Virus record (IMG/VR): IMGVR_UViG_3300048996_000129
Span: 1-49,770 of that record
DNA from: a virus
Direction: 5' to 3' (one strand)
DNA: 49,770 nucleotides
In this document: positions 1 to 6,228 of the stretch, one piece after another
Layout of the letters: every line of letters starts with the position of its first letter
Position numbering within the stretch: position 1 is the first letter of the stretch
The notes under the pieces: model-generated
Told to the model about the DNA's origin: nothing
The model's input: the letters and a program-made list of their open reading frames with translations, nothing else
The model's database searches: none
Made by a program: the position numbers and the translations under genes

Positions 1-100
1 GACATACGTTCGAGTCTACGATGCCGGCGACACCTGAAGCGCCCCACCCGTCGCCGCGCTCTGCCACCCTGTAGAGATCGACAAACGGCGGGAGCCCGAT

Positions 101-280
101 ATGGCAGTACAGCTCTTCAAGGTGACCCCGCACCCGGCCACGCAGGACCGGCTGGCCGAGGTAGGGCAGGCGTTCCAGCGCATGGCCGACGGGCTACAGG
201 CCGCCGCGCCTGCGTTTGAACGTCGCCTCGCCGAGGTCGGCAACAGCCTCCGCAGCGTCGGGAAGCGCGCCGGCGGCTGA
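101..280 (+). CDS. Small hypothetical protein (59 aa)
   Basis: ATG at 101 is preceded by a GGGAG ribosome site at 91-94. The product is a short amphipathic, mostly helical protein (starts MAVQLFKVTP, ends SVGKRAGG) with alternating charged and hydrophobic residues, as in a small coiled or oligomerising helix. No family is recognised. It stands alone, reading toward the minus-strand pair that follows. Support comes from the ribosome site and Streptomyces-like codon use. Function is unknown. Confidence 0.55.
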   Translation: MAVQLFKVTPHPATQDRLAEVGQAFQRMADGLQAAAPAFERRLAEVGNSLRSVGKRAGG

Positions 281-445
281 CCCCGACCCCGTTGTCAGAG
301 CCCCCGCCTAGACTTTGACCATCACATCCGCGCTGTGGCTGCAGCGCTGCCACCCCGCCTCTGGAGTGATGCCCGGGGGCGGGGTTCTCTGCCGTCAGAA
401 GCTCTTGCCGGTCAGAGCATCACTTTCGCGGCACCGCGGAAGTGA

Positions 446-655
446 TCAAGCCGCGTCGCTCTCCGGCTCCGGGTGCCGCACACGCTTCTTCAGTTCCGTC
501 TCAACGGCGAGCCGCGACTCCCCGGACTCTGCGGCGAACGTGACGATCCGCTCCTGCACGGCCAGTGCGGTGTCCACGGTCAGCGTCCCGGCTTGGATCT
601 CCTCCCAGGCGGAACGTTCCAGCGCGATCAGATCGTCAGGGAGTTCGATAGCCAC
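446..655 (-). CDS. Small acidic hypothetical protein (69 aa)
   Basis: GTG start at 655, 18 bp downstream of the stop of the minus-strand gene at 674-979, so the two probably form one operon. The protein is helical and acidic (MAIELPDDLIALERSAWEEI near the N terminus) with a lysine/arginine patch close to the C terminus. The shape, a small acidic partner of an HTH-like protein, would fit an accessory regulator, but no family is recognised and no function is assigned. Confidence 0.6.
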   Translation of the reverse strand: MAIELPDDLIALERSAWEEIQAGTLTVDTALAVQERIVTFAAESGESRLAVETELKKRVRHPEPESDAA

Positions 656-673
656 GGCGAGATCATAGATCGT

Positions 674-979
674 TCACCGTTCATCCACGGCGGTGGCGCT
701 CTGTTCGTCGCCCGCCCTTTTGCGTGGCGCCCGGCTGTGTCCGCGGGCGATGCCGCTGACGCGTTCGGGCTTCACGCCGAGGGCGGGCGCCATGTCGGTG
801 TAGCTCTGGCCGTCCCGCTCATGGAGGGTGCGGACGACGTGCTGTCGCTGCTCCCGTAGCCACTTCTGAAGGTCGGGGATTGCAGCGAGGGCCTGCGTGA
901 GGGCGACGGCCTGGTCGATGCTCTCGTCGCCGACGGTCAGGTCGGCGAGCTGCTCAAACGGTGCGGGCGGCTTGTTCAT
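674..979 (-). CDS. HTH-like regulator candidate (101 aa)
   Basis: ATG at 979, only 11 bp from the first GGGTACCC operator, with no convincing ribosome site, so the transcript may be leaderless. The N-terminal half is a helical segment. Residues about 45-85 (QHVVRTLHERDGQSYTDMAP, then LGVKPERVSGIARG) look like a helix-turn-helix of the sigma-70 region 4/MarR-like type that samples 'does this word match, then bind'. It is divergent from the 1105 gene and is the obvious candidate to bind the shared operator array. The DNA-binding role is inferred. Confidence 0.65.
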   Translation of the reverse strand: MNKPPAPFEQLADLTVGDESIDQAVALTQALAAIPDLQKWLREQRQHVVRTLHERDGQSYTDMAPALGVKPERVSGIARGHSRAPRKRAGDEQSATAVDER

Positions 980-990
980 GACGACAGGTT

Positions 991-1057
991 AGTGGGTACC
1001 CGTCAAGAAATCCAGTGGGTACCCACTTGACAAATGATGGGTACCCACTAATATAGA
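991..1057. promoter_or_regulatory. Divergent promoter with three phased GGGTACCC operators
   Basis: Three copies of a palindrome built on AGTGGGTACCCACT lie at 991-1004 (right half degenerate), 1014-1027 (perfect 14 bp) and 1036-1049 (one base changed). Their centres are 23 and 22 bp apart, about two helical turns. A consensus -35 TTGACA at 1027-1032 is followed after 16 bp by TAATAT (1049-1054), directed at the 1105 gene. The operators therefore straddle the promoter, and the first also sits at the start of the minus-strand gene. This is a typical autorepression layout. Confidence 0.75.
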
Positions 1058-1104
1058 GGTATCGGAAGGCGGGACCAGCCCGCCACCGTGACCGGGAGGT
1101 CACC

Positions 1105-1377
1105 ATGCTCGGAGCCCACCAGATCCCCGCCTGGCTCGACCGCCTCGACGCCAACCTGCCCGAGCAGATCACCGACTCCGAGTGGGACGCCCCACTGCGG
1201 CGCGCCGCCTTCGTCGGCACCATCCGCACCCAGCTCCTGCCGTACATCACCTGCGGCCCGCAAGCTCGGCGCAGCGTCGACGACCACATGCGTCAGGCCA
1301 TCTTCGAGTACCGGCGCGGCCACGGCTCCGAGGCCCTGTTCTGGCTCGGCCGGGCAGTGTCTGCCGCCATGCGCTGA
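1105..1377 (+). CDS. Hypothetical protein (90 aa) under the GGGTACCC operator
   Basis: ATG at 1105 with GGGAGG at 1093-1098; an upstream GTG at 1088 is less well placed. The protein is helical with a conserved-looking ending (YRRGHGSEALFWLGRAVSAA). It has no signal peptide, no membrane segment and no recognised domain. It is the first gene after the strong operator-controlled promoter and is followed directly by a perfect hairpin, so it may be made in excess over the genes beyond. Function unknown. Confidence 0.7.
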   Translation: MLGAHQIPAWLDRLDANLPEQITDSEWDAPLRRAAFVGTIRTQLLPYITCGPQARRSVDDHMRQAIFEYRRGHGSEALFWLGRAVSAAMR

Positions 1378-1380
1378 CCA

Positions 1381-1409
1381 CCAGGGCCCGCCACACGGGC
1401 GGGCCCTGG
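1381..1409 (+). terminator. Perfect 12-bp hairpin after the 1105 gene
   Basis: CCAGGGCCCGCC (1381-1392) and GGCGGGCCCTGG (1398-1409) are exact reverse complements around a 5-nt loop, starting three bases after the stop codon. There is no U tract, as is common for Streptomyces terminators. It may terminate fully or attenuate readthrough into the 1432 gene. Confidence 0.75.
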
Positions 1410-1431
1410 CCTCGTTGACCAGGAGACGCTC

Positions 1432-1641
1432 GTGCTCATCGCCGCCATCGGCCTCGTGGCCGGATACCTGATAGGCCGCCTCCAGCCATGGAACGCGCTG
1501 GACGCCTGGGCCGAGAACGAGGTCCGCTTCTGCGGACCTTGGGCCCGCGGCAACCGGATCCAGCAGGCAACCGTGCTGGCAGCCCACTGCATCACCCACC
1601 CCCGCCACTCCTGGGCAGCCCTGCGGAAGGGTCGACGCTGA
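1432..1641 (+). CDS. Small membrane-anchored protein (69 aa)
   Basis: GTG at 1432 with AGGAG at 1421-1425. Residues 1-18 (MLIAAIGLVAGYLIGRL) form one N-terminal hydrophobic segment, followed by a basic, Trp/Cys-containing cytoplasmic or surface tail. The stop overlaps the next start (TGATG), so the next gene is translationally coupled. No family is recognised. It could be a small membrane adaptor of the following zinc/HTH protein, which is only a guess from position. Confidence 0.6.
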   Translation: MLIAAIGLVAGYLIGRLQPWNALDAWAENEVRFCGPWARGNRIQQATVLAAHCITHPRHSWAALRKGRR

Positions 1642-2087
1642 TGGGCCGCCCGCCGAAACCCAAGCAGCCCTGCACCAACGACTGGTGCGACCGCCTACAA
1701 CATGCCCGCGGCTACTGCCACGCCTGCTACCAACGGGGCTGGTCTACCGGCGACATGGGCAGGGCGGCCACCGTCCACCGCGAATGGGACCTCAGCCGGG
1801 TCGATGTGGATGAAGCTGCGGTACAGCGGCTCATGGCGGGCAATCCACCCGAGCGCACCACACTCGGCGATCGCGAAGAAGCCGTCCGCCGCCTGCACTC
1901 TTTCGGCCTGAACGATCGCGAGATCGCTGAACGGATGCACCGCCGCGTCCTGTACGTGTGGCGCGTCCGCGACCGGCTCGGCCTGCCAGCGAACCAGCGC
2001 GGGCACGCCCGTCGCGGCAACGTCTACTTCACCGACCATCTTGCCCGCGCCCGCCTCAAGGCCATCCAGTCGAGGAAAGCCTCATGA
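1641..2087 (+). CDS. Zinc-binding HTH protein (148 aa)
   Basis: ATG at 1641 overlaps the previous stop. Residues 10-30 carry a cysteine cluster (CTNDWCDRLQHARGYCHACY) that looks like a small treble-clef zinc site, common in actinophage and plasmid proteins. Residues about 75-120 (RREEAVRRLHSFGLNDREIAERM-type text, then VWRVRDRLGL) form a resolvase/Sigma70-r4-like helix-turn-helix. The expected role is DNA binding, possibly regulation. A related Cys plus HTH design occurs in the 18225 gene. Confidence 0.7.
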   Translation: MGRPPKPKQPCTNDWCDRLQHARGYCHACYQRGWSTGDMGRAATVHREWDLSRVDVDEAAVQRLMAGNPPERTTLGDREEAVRRLHSFGLNDREIAERMHRRVLYVWRVRDRLGLPANQRGHARRGNVYFTDHLARARLKAIQSRKAS

Positions 2088-2188
2088 CCGTCAAAGCCAC
2101 CGTCGAGCAGCGCGCCTACGTGGCGGGCGTCATGGATTTCCAGTCGGAGATCGACCTGCTAGACACGTCGTGGCTGGACGAGCAGTAG
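2084..2188 (+). CDS. Very small hypothetical protein (34 aa)
   Basis: ATG at 2084 overlaps the previous stop (ATGA). The product is acidic toward its C terminus (DFQSEIDLLDTSWLDEQ). It is supported only by the coupling and codon use. The gene ends two bases from the convergent minus-strand gene. Confidence 0.4.
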   Translation: MTVKATVEQRAYVAGVMDFQSEIDLLDTSWLDEQ

Positions 2189-2189
2189 C

Positions 2190-2384
2190 TCACGCCGCCT
2201 CCACGATCTCCCCACGCAGCGACTCCGCCCGCGAAACCGTCGTCCACTCGGCGATCAGCTCCTCATACCGCGCCCGCTGCTCCGACGACAGCCGCACCGC
2301 AGGATGCGGCCACAAGCGGCGGATCTCCTCATTCACGACCGCAGCAGGCCGCACAGGGCCACAGTCAAGGGGAGCGGGGATCAT
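2190..2384 (-). CDS. Small hypothetical protein (64 aa)
   Basis: The minus-strand frame ends at 2190. I use ATG at 2384; an in-frame TTG at 2414 would add ten residues, and neither start has a strong ribosome site. The body (LSSEQRARYEELIAEWTTVS) is a charged amphipathic helix preceded by a proline-rich segment. It lies downstream of and in the same direction as the XRE-TPR gene, with a 63-bp gap. No family is recognised. Confidence 0.5.
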   Translation of the reverse strand: MIPAPLDCGPVRPAAVVNEEIRRLWPHPAVRLSSEQRARYEELIAEWTTVSRAESLRGEIVEAA

Positions 2385-2447
2385 GTCGGCCAGTCTAAGC
2401 GGCGAGTCTGACAAGACGCAGGAAGCGGCAAGATCGGCATATGACGA

Positions 2448-3791
2448 TCAGGCGCCGAGAACATCCATCAGATGGTCGTCCAGATCAGCAACCCAATCCT
2501 CGCGCCGCCACGGCCGCAACTCCTGACGGGCCCGCCGCAGCCGGATCGCAGGCACCCGCCCGCCCGTCGCCGACGCAGCACCCACACACTCGTGAAGAAG
2601 CTCCGCCGCCGCCCGCGGATCGTCCAGGCGGATCCGTGCGAGCGCCTGATCCGTGGTGACAATCGCCCGCTGCACCTGCTCTCGCGGCGCCGACAACGAC
2701 GCCGCCGACCGCGCGAACCGGTCGTGAGCCGCAGCAGGATCGCCCACGTACAGCTCACACACGCCCTCGAAGCCGCGTAGATGCCCGGGTGAGAACGAGG
2801 TGGGCGCCGGATCCCCGACGTGCGCGGCCTCCAGGTCATACCAGGCCAGACCCAAGGCGGCCTGTGACTGCCGCTCCTGCCCGGCCCGCGCCGCGATCTC
2901 CGCCTGCAAGGCGTGCGCACGCGCCCGCACCAGAGGACTGTCGCCCGACCGGGCCGCCCGCACCGCCTCATCCACCAGCAGCCGTGCAGGCTCCAACCCC
3001 TGCGTCGAATACAGGGTGACCAGAGCGTGACTCATGTGGACCCCCGCCCGCCGCCACGGATCCTCCAGCAGCGCAGCCTCACGGCTCGCCTCCGCGTACA
3101 AGGCGCGCGAGGCAGCATCGTCGCGGGTCTCGAAGGCCAGCCTGCCCGCAAGCGCAGACGCGGCGACCGCCGCCTCCCGCAAGCTGGCCTGGAGCGGATC
3201 CGGCAACGAGCCCGCGAGCAGACGACGGCACGCCTCCACCGCAGGCGCCAGCATCAACTGCAGCCGCACGAACGGAAGCGAGCCGACCTCGGCGTTCACG
3301 TCGGAGACGACCGACGCCAGCCCAGCCACCACGTCCTCGTCTGCCCGGGATGGATCTGCGAGTGCTGCGGCGAGACCGGACTGTGCGCCGGGCGCCATGA
3401 AGGCGAGCATCCCGCCGCCGGCGTCCGTGAGAGCCCGCACCAACAGCGACCGCAGCTCCGCAACCCGCCGCTCGCTTTCCCCGAACAGACGCAGTGCAGA
3501 AAGGAGCTCCGAGACGTCGGAGCCCACGCCGAGGGACAGTTCACCGGCCGGGGTGCGGGCGTACAGGTGGGCGAGTAGCAGCTGGTAGCGCTCGTCCGGC
3601 ATCGTCGGCCTGGCCGACTCCCAGCGGGCCACGGAGCGCTGCACGGACGCCACGGCAGGCAGATGCGGCTGGTGCAGGTCGGCGGCGTACTGGTGGAGCG
3701 CCCGCGCTACATCGGACAGGGACAGACCGCGGCGGTGTCTCAGCCGCTTCAAGACCGCAGCCCCTGCCGCTCTGTCGTCCATACCGGTCAT
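2448..3791 (-). CDS. XRE-family regulator with TPR-like repeats (447 aa)
   Basis: Residues 1-75 hold an XRE/Cro helix-turn-helix (VLKRLRHRRGLSLSDVARAL, then SVARWESARPTMP). The remaining ~370 residues are alanine-rich helical hairpins of the tetratricopeptide type (for example AALGLAWYDLEAAHVGDP). This design is widespread in Streptomyces (NsdA- and BldD-independent XRE-TPR regulators), where the repeat domain senses a partner or peptide. ATG at 3791 is chosen because the protein then begins just before the HTH; ATG at 3782 is also possible. It lies 17 bp downstream of the SLOG-like gene, so the two are likely co-transcribed. Confidence 0.82.
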   Translation of the reverse strand: MTGMDDRAAGAAVLKRLRHRRGLSLSDVARALHQYAADLHQPHLPAVASVQRSVARWESARPTMPDERYQLLLAHLYARTPAGELSLGVGSDVSELLSALRLFGESERRVAELRSLLVRALTDAGGGMLAFMAPGAQSGLAAALADPSRADEDVVAGLASVVSDVNAEVGSLPFVRLQLMLAPAVEACRRLLAGSLPDPLQASLREAAVAASALAGRLAFETRDDAASRALYAEASREAALLEDPWRRAGVHMSHALVTLYSTQGLEPARLLVDEAVRAARSGDSPLVRARAHALQAEIAARAGQERQSQAALGLAWYDLEAAHVGDPAPTSFSPGHLRGFEGVCELYVGDPAAAHDRFARSAASLSAPREQVQRAIVTTDQALARIRLDDPRAAAELLHECVGAASATGGRVPAIRLRRARQELRPWRREDWVADLDDHLMDVLGA

Positions 3792-3808
3792 GGTGGCGCA
3801 GATGCCGC

Positions 3809-4258
3809 CTACACGGGCACGATCAGGCGCGGCTTCCCCATATCGGATGTGTAGTTGAGGGTCTGCCACGTCCCTGACGAGGGTTCGCCGCTGTGCGGGA
3901 AGCCGATCGTCATTGACGACCGGTCGACCATCCACCGGTTCCGTGCGTGGTAGGCGGCCGACCGCAGCTCGGCAGCCTTCAGCTCGACGATCTCCGTGAT
4001 GCGGTCCCGGGTGCGCGCGATGGCCTGCCGGGCTTCGGCGGGCTGTTGGTCGATGGTGCCTGGCACGACGATCACGACGCGGGCGTCCGTGTTCCCTGCC
4101 AGCCAGAGCAGGCCGAGCGAGTCGATGCCCTTCGCGCCGCCGAGGTAGAACAGCGCGTCCGTGGCGAAAGGCCCAAGATAGCAGGCGAAGAGCTCCGCGT
4201 ACTCGTCGAGCCTGCGACGCCCGGTGCTGCGCGTGCCCGTGATAGCAACCGTCCGCAT
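3809..4258 (-). CDS. SLOG/Rossmann-fold nucleotide-binding protein (149 aa)
   Basis: The protein begins MRTVAITGTRS and continues with FYLGGAKGIDSLGLLWL and ARVVIVVPGTIDQQPAEAR. This is the pattern of SLOG/DprA-like Rossmann domains: an initial beta strand with G-T-R-S, a GGAxGID loop, and a VVxVVPG strand. ATG at 4258 is chosen because GGAG stands eight bases before it; starts at 4285 or 4294 would add a non-conserved leader. SLOG proteins bind nucleotide-derived ligands and often sit next to a sensor or effector. Here the partner would be the XRE-TPR regulator downstream (inference). Confidence 0.72.
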   Translation of the reverse strand: MRTVAITGTRSTGRRRLDEYAELFACYLGPFATDALFYLGGAKGIDSLGLLWLAGNTDARVVIVVPGTIDQQPAEARQAIARTRDRITEIVELKAAELRSAAYHARNRWMVDRSSMTIGFPHSGEPSSGTWQTLNYTSDMGKPRLIVPV

Positions 4259-4322
4259 GATCCACTCCGTGTCATAGGTTGTCATATCCCGCACTGACCT
4301 GCGGAATTGAGATCGTCAAGGC

Positions 4323-4586
4323 GTGGACATCGACGACCTGCACCGCCTGGGCAAGAACCTCGAAAACCGTGGGCTGCGCGTAGCGGCCTGCGACCCCGAG
4401 CTCCGGCTCCATGTATCCAACCCCCTCAACTCGCGCCTCGGCGAAGAGATCCTGCTCACCGGCGGCCGGTACATCACCAGCTTCGACTACGAAGTCGGAG
4501 AACGCGGAGACGAGGACGCCTGCGCTGAACGCATCGCCCGCATCCTCGCCGTCGGCAGCGAGTCCGAGACGGAGCGCCTCACGTGA
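4323..4586 (+). CDS. Hypothetical protein (87 aa)
   Basis: GTG at 4323 with only a weak AAGG just before it. The protein is a compact alpha/beta domain (GLRVAACDPELRLHVSNP, then LLTGGRYITSFDYEVG) ending in a helix that includes AERIARILAVG. It is divergent from the SLOG gene and coupled to the next gene by a GTGA overlap. It resembles many short Streptomyces hypotheticals; no family is named. Confidence 0.65.
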   Translation: MDIDDLHRLGKNLENRGLRVAACDPELRLHVSNPLNSRLGEEILLTGGRYITSFDYEVGERGDEDACAERIARILAVGSESETERLT

Positions 4587-4798
4587 GCGGCCCCGACGAG
4601 GTGTTCAGGGCCCTCACCGAAGGCGCCGCCCAGGAGGACGAGGCCTACCGGCGCCTCCTCGACCACGTGCAGCGCTGCGCCGCCTGCAACGGCGATGGCC
4701 AATGCGAGGCCGGTGGAGTCCTGCGCGAGGCACTCAAGCAAGCGCGACGGTGGTCATGGATACGGACGCGCCGTGAGCGTGGCGTGCCGAAAAGGTGA
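4583..4798 (+). CDS. Small zinc-ribbon-like protein (71 aa)
   Basis: GTG at 4583 overlaps the previous stop. A cysteine cluster, CAACNGDGQCEAGG (residues about 34-47), follows a helical N terminus, and the C terminus is strongly basic (WIRTRRERGVPKR). This suggests a nucleic-acid- or protein-binding zinc site. No specific family is recognised. The 168 bp after it, up to 4966, contain no gene I can support. Confidence 0.6.
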   Translation: MSGPDEVFRALTEGAAQEDEAYRRLLDHVQRCAACNGDGQCEAGGVLREALKQARRWSWIRTRRERGVPKR

Positions 4799-4966
4799 AG
4801 CGTTACCCATGGCCTGACCAGCAGTGATCAGTTCACACGGGGCGCGAACGGAACGCGGAGACTCCTGTGCGCAGCAGGGTTCCGCGCCGCAGATATATGC
4901 ATTTGAATGCTCGACATCATCAGCAACAGCGCCCAGAAGCATTACCTCCCGGTAGCGCTGGTGGCC

Positions 4967-5194
4967 CTAGTGGAGGAGGTCGGTTACGTGGACGCGCAGC
5001 TGGTGTGCGACCCGCAGGAGATGGCTCAACTTCATCTCTGCACCGCCTTCCATGCGCTGAAGCGTCGACCGGTCGATTTCCGCCTTGGCGGCGAGAGTCT
5101 CCTGGGTCATGTTCTCGTGCAGCCGCCGGACCCGGATACGGTCGCCGACGGCCTTGCGGGCATCGATGATCCATCGGGGCTGCTCGTCGGGCAC
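4967..5194 (-). CDS. XRE-family HTH regulator (75 aa)
   Basis: A single-domain Cro/C1-type repressor. Residues 12-70 give the five-helix XRE fold: VGDRIRVRRLHENMTQETLA is helices 1-2, AEIDRSTLQRMEGG is the recognition helix, and SHLLRVAHQLRVHVTDLL is the terminal pair. ATG at 5194. Upstream is a GATCATGATC palindrome at 5212-5221 in a relatively AT-rich stretch, a possible autoregulatory operator. It is divergent from the 5493 gene. Confidence 0.82.
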   Translation of the reverse strand: MPDEQPRWIIDARKAVGDRIRVRRLHENMTQETLAAKAEIDRSTLQRMEGGAEMKLSHLLRVAHQLRVHVTDLLH

Positions 5195-5492
5195 CCGTCT
5201 AACGCTTTACCGATCATGATCACATGTCAGCAGCACTTTTGCGGCATTAATTGATCTTGAAGTGAGTGCCCAGACCCCGCACTCCAGGGCGCCCAGACCC
5301 CGCGCCCGTCACCCCATCCCACAGCCCTGCGGCGATATGGCATATGCCGCAGGGCCCGAGGTAGTGTCCGAGACTCGAACACGCGTTCACCCGAAAGGGC
5401 GAACATCACCAGGTCTGCGCTTGTCGTTGGGCAGCGAGGGAACCTGCGCGTCACCCCCCGGTAAAGGCCAGCCAACCCACAGGAGCAGGGAC
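5195..5492. promoter_or_regulatory. Divergent control region with LexA-like box
   Basis: The gap between the XRE gene and the 5493 gene holds four notable elements. GATCATGATC lies at 5212-5221. There is a direct repeat of CCCAGACCCCGC near 5267-5305. A near-perfect 19-bp dyad (GTGTCCGAG, A, CTCGAACAC) spans 5364-5382. An overlapping GAAC-ACGC-GTTC at 5377-5388 matches the core GAAC-N4-GTTC of actinobacterial LexA boxes. No protein-coding gene is supported here. Confidence 0.55.
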
Positions 5493-5732
5493 ATGGACAG
5501 CGAAGAGATCCTCAGGCGCTACGAGTGGGCCCAGGGAGTCTGCTTCCGCCATCCCGCGGACGGGGAGGTGCGGACCACCATCGTGCGCACCCTTCACCCC
5601 CGGGCCGACGGTGACTATCCGGTGCGCGCCTGCCGCCGCTGTGTTCTCGCCATAGAAGCCGCACGCAGAGAAGCCGCCCGCCGGTCGGGGGTCAAGTACG
5701 ACCCAGGACACGCAGGAGACGCCCTGGGGTAG
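5493..5732 (+). CDS. Small Cys-containing protein, possible SOS gene (79 aa)
   Basis: ATG at 5493 with AGGAG at 5481-5485; longer upstream starts lack ribosome sites. The protein (MDSEEILRRYEWAQGVCFRH) carries Cys at about residue 17, then ACRRCVLAIEAARREAARR. This C...CxxC spacing with nearby histidines resembles a small zinc-binding domain found in many Streptomyces hypotheticals. It lies about 105 bp downstream of the LexA-like box and is the last gene before the attP region. Confidence 0.65.
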   Translation: MDSEEILRRYEWAQGVCFRHPADGEVRTTIVRTLHPRADGDYPVRACRRCVLAIEAARREAARRSGVKYDPGHAGDALG

Positions 5733-5774
5733 GGCGTTGGGCCTGGCTGGGGCGGGTGAAGGGTGCCAAATTCT

Positions 5775-6228
5775 GGGGAGAATATGGGGGGTGATCTTCG
5801 CTGGGGAGCCGTGGGGGAGTGCCAACTTCTCAACTCAAGGGAATTGGCGGGAACTCGGGGGATGTTAAAGGCGGCAGGTCAGGGGCATGCCGCGACGGCG
5901 CCGAGACAAACCGCCTGGTGCAACAATCTGAGGGGCCAGTTCTTCACGGACTACAACCTCCTGGCGGCGGGCTCGGTCCTGGTGGCACTCCCCACGGTCC
6001 TGGTCTTCCTGCTCCTGCAGCGGCACTTCATCGCGGGGCTGACGCTGGGGTCCACCAAGGGCTGAGCGGGCGGGCCTGCGGAAACAGCCACAGGGGGCCG
6101 CCCCGAGCCTACGAGAGCTTCGCCCCTGCGACAGCGACCGGAACGCCCTGTGCGGGGACGGCAGGGGCCACTTCCGGAGTGGCTTCTCCTGCACCATCCG
6201 TCTCGTGGGGAGAATCTGGGGAGATCTT
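5775..6228. other. Probable attP region
   Basis: Two copies of a G-rich motif beginning GGGGAGAAT(A/C)TGGGG and ending GATCTT lie at 5775-5798 and 6207-6228. They flank the permease 3' fragment at roughly equal distance. This is the geometry of integrase arm-type sites around a core in tyrosine-recombinase attP sites. The right copy lies inside the 3' end of the integrase gene, whose stop is 43 bp from the permease stop. The core crossover site cannot be fixed without an attB sequence. Confidence 0.6.
5925..6065 (+). pseudogene. 3' fragment of a sugar ABC transporter permease gene
   Basis: The last ~46 codons before TGA at 6063-6065 read LRGQFFTDYNLLAAGSVLVA, then a hydrophobic segment, then LQRHFIAGLTLGSTKG. 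This is the conserved C terminus of MalG-type (CUT1) permeases: last transmembrane helix plus the (R)xFxxGLTxGxxKG tail. The preceding ~160 bp, although open in frame, show no permease similarity, so only the 3' end is present. Its neat preservation beside an integrase suggests gene-end capture, in which integration restores the host gene. Confidence 0.75.

Noticed and set aside
1-12. Partial LexA-like half-site (ATACGTTCG)
   Set aside because: The left half within the window does not match GAAC.
2-37. Open frame ending in TGA at 35-37, possibly the end of a gene cut by the window edge
   Set aside because: Only 11 codons are visible. Joining to the window end gives an open frame without a good start, so neither a gene nor circularity is supported.
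2448-4265. 605-codon minus-strand frame
   Set aside because: Residues before the XRE start overlap the SLOG gene in another frame and look like a shadow; the gene is taken from 3791.
4907-5254. 115-codon plus-strand frame
   Set aside because: Antisense to a clear XRE gene; no ribosome site.
5763-6065. 100-aa protein fusing unrelated residues to the permease tail
   Set aside because: The first half has no permease or other similarity; the fusion is a fortuitous open frame across the attP region.
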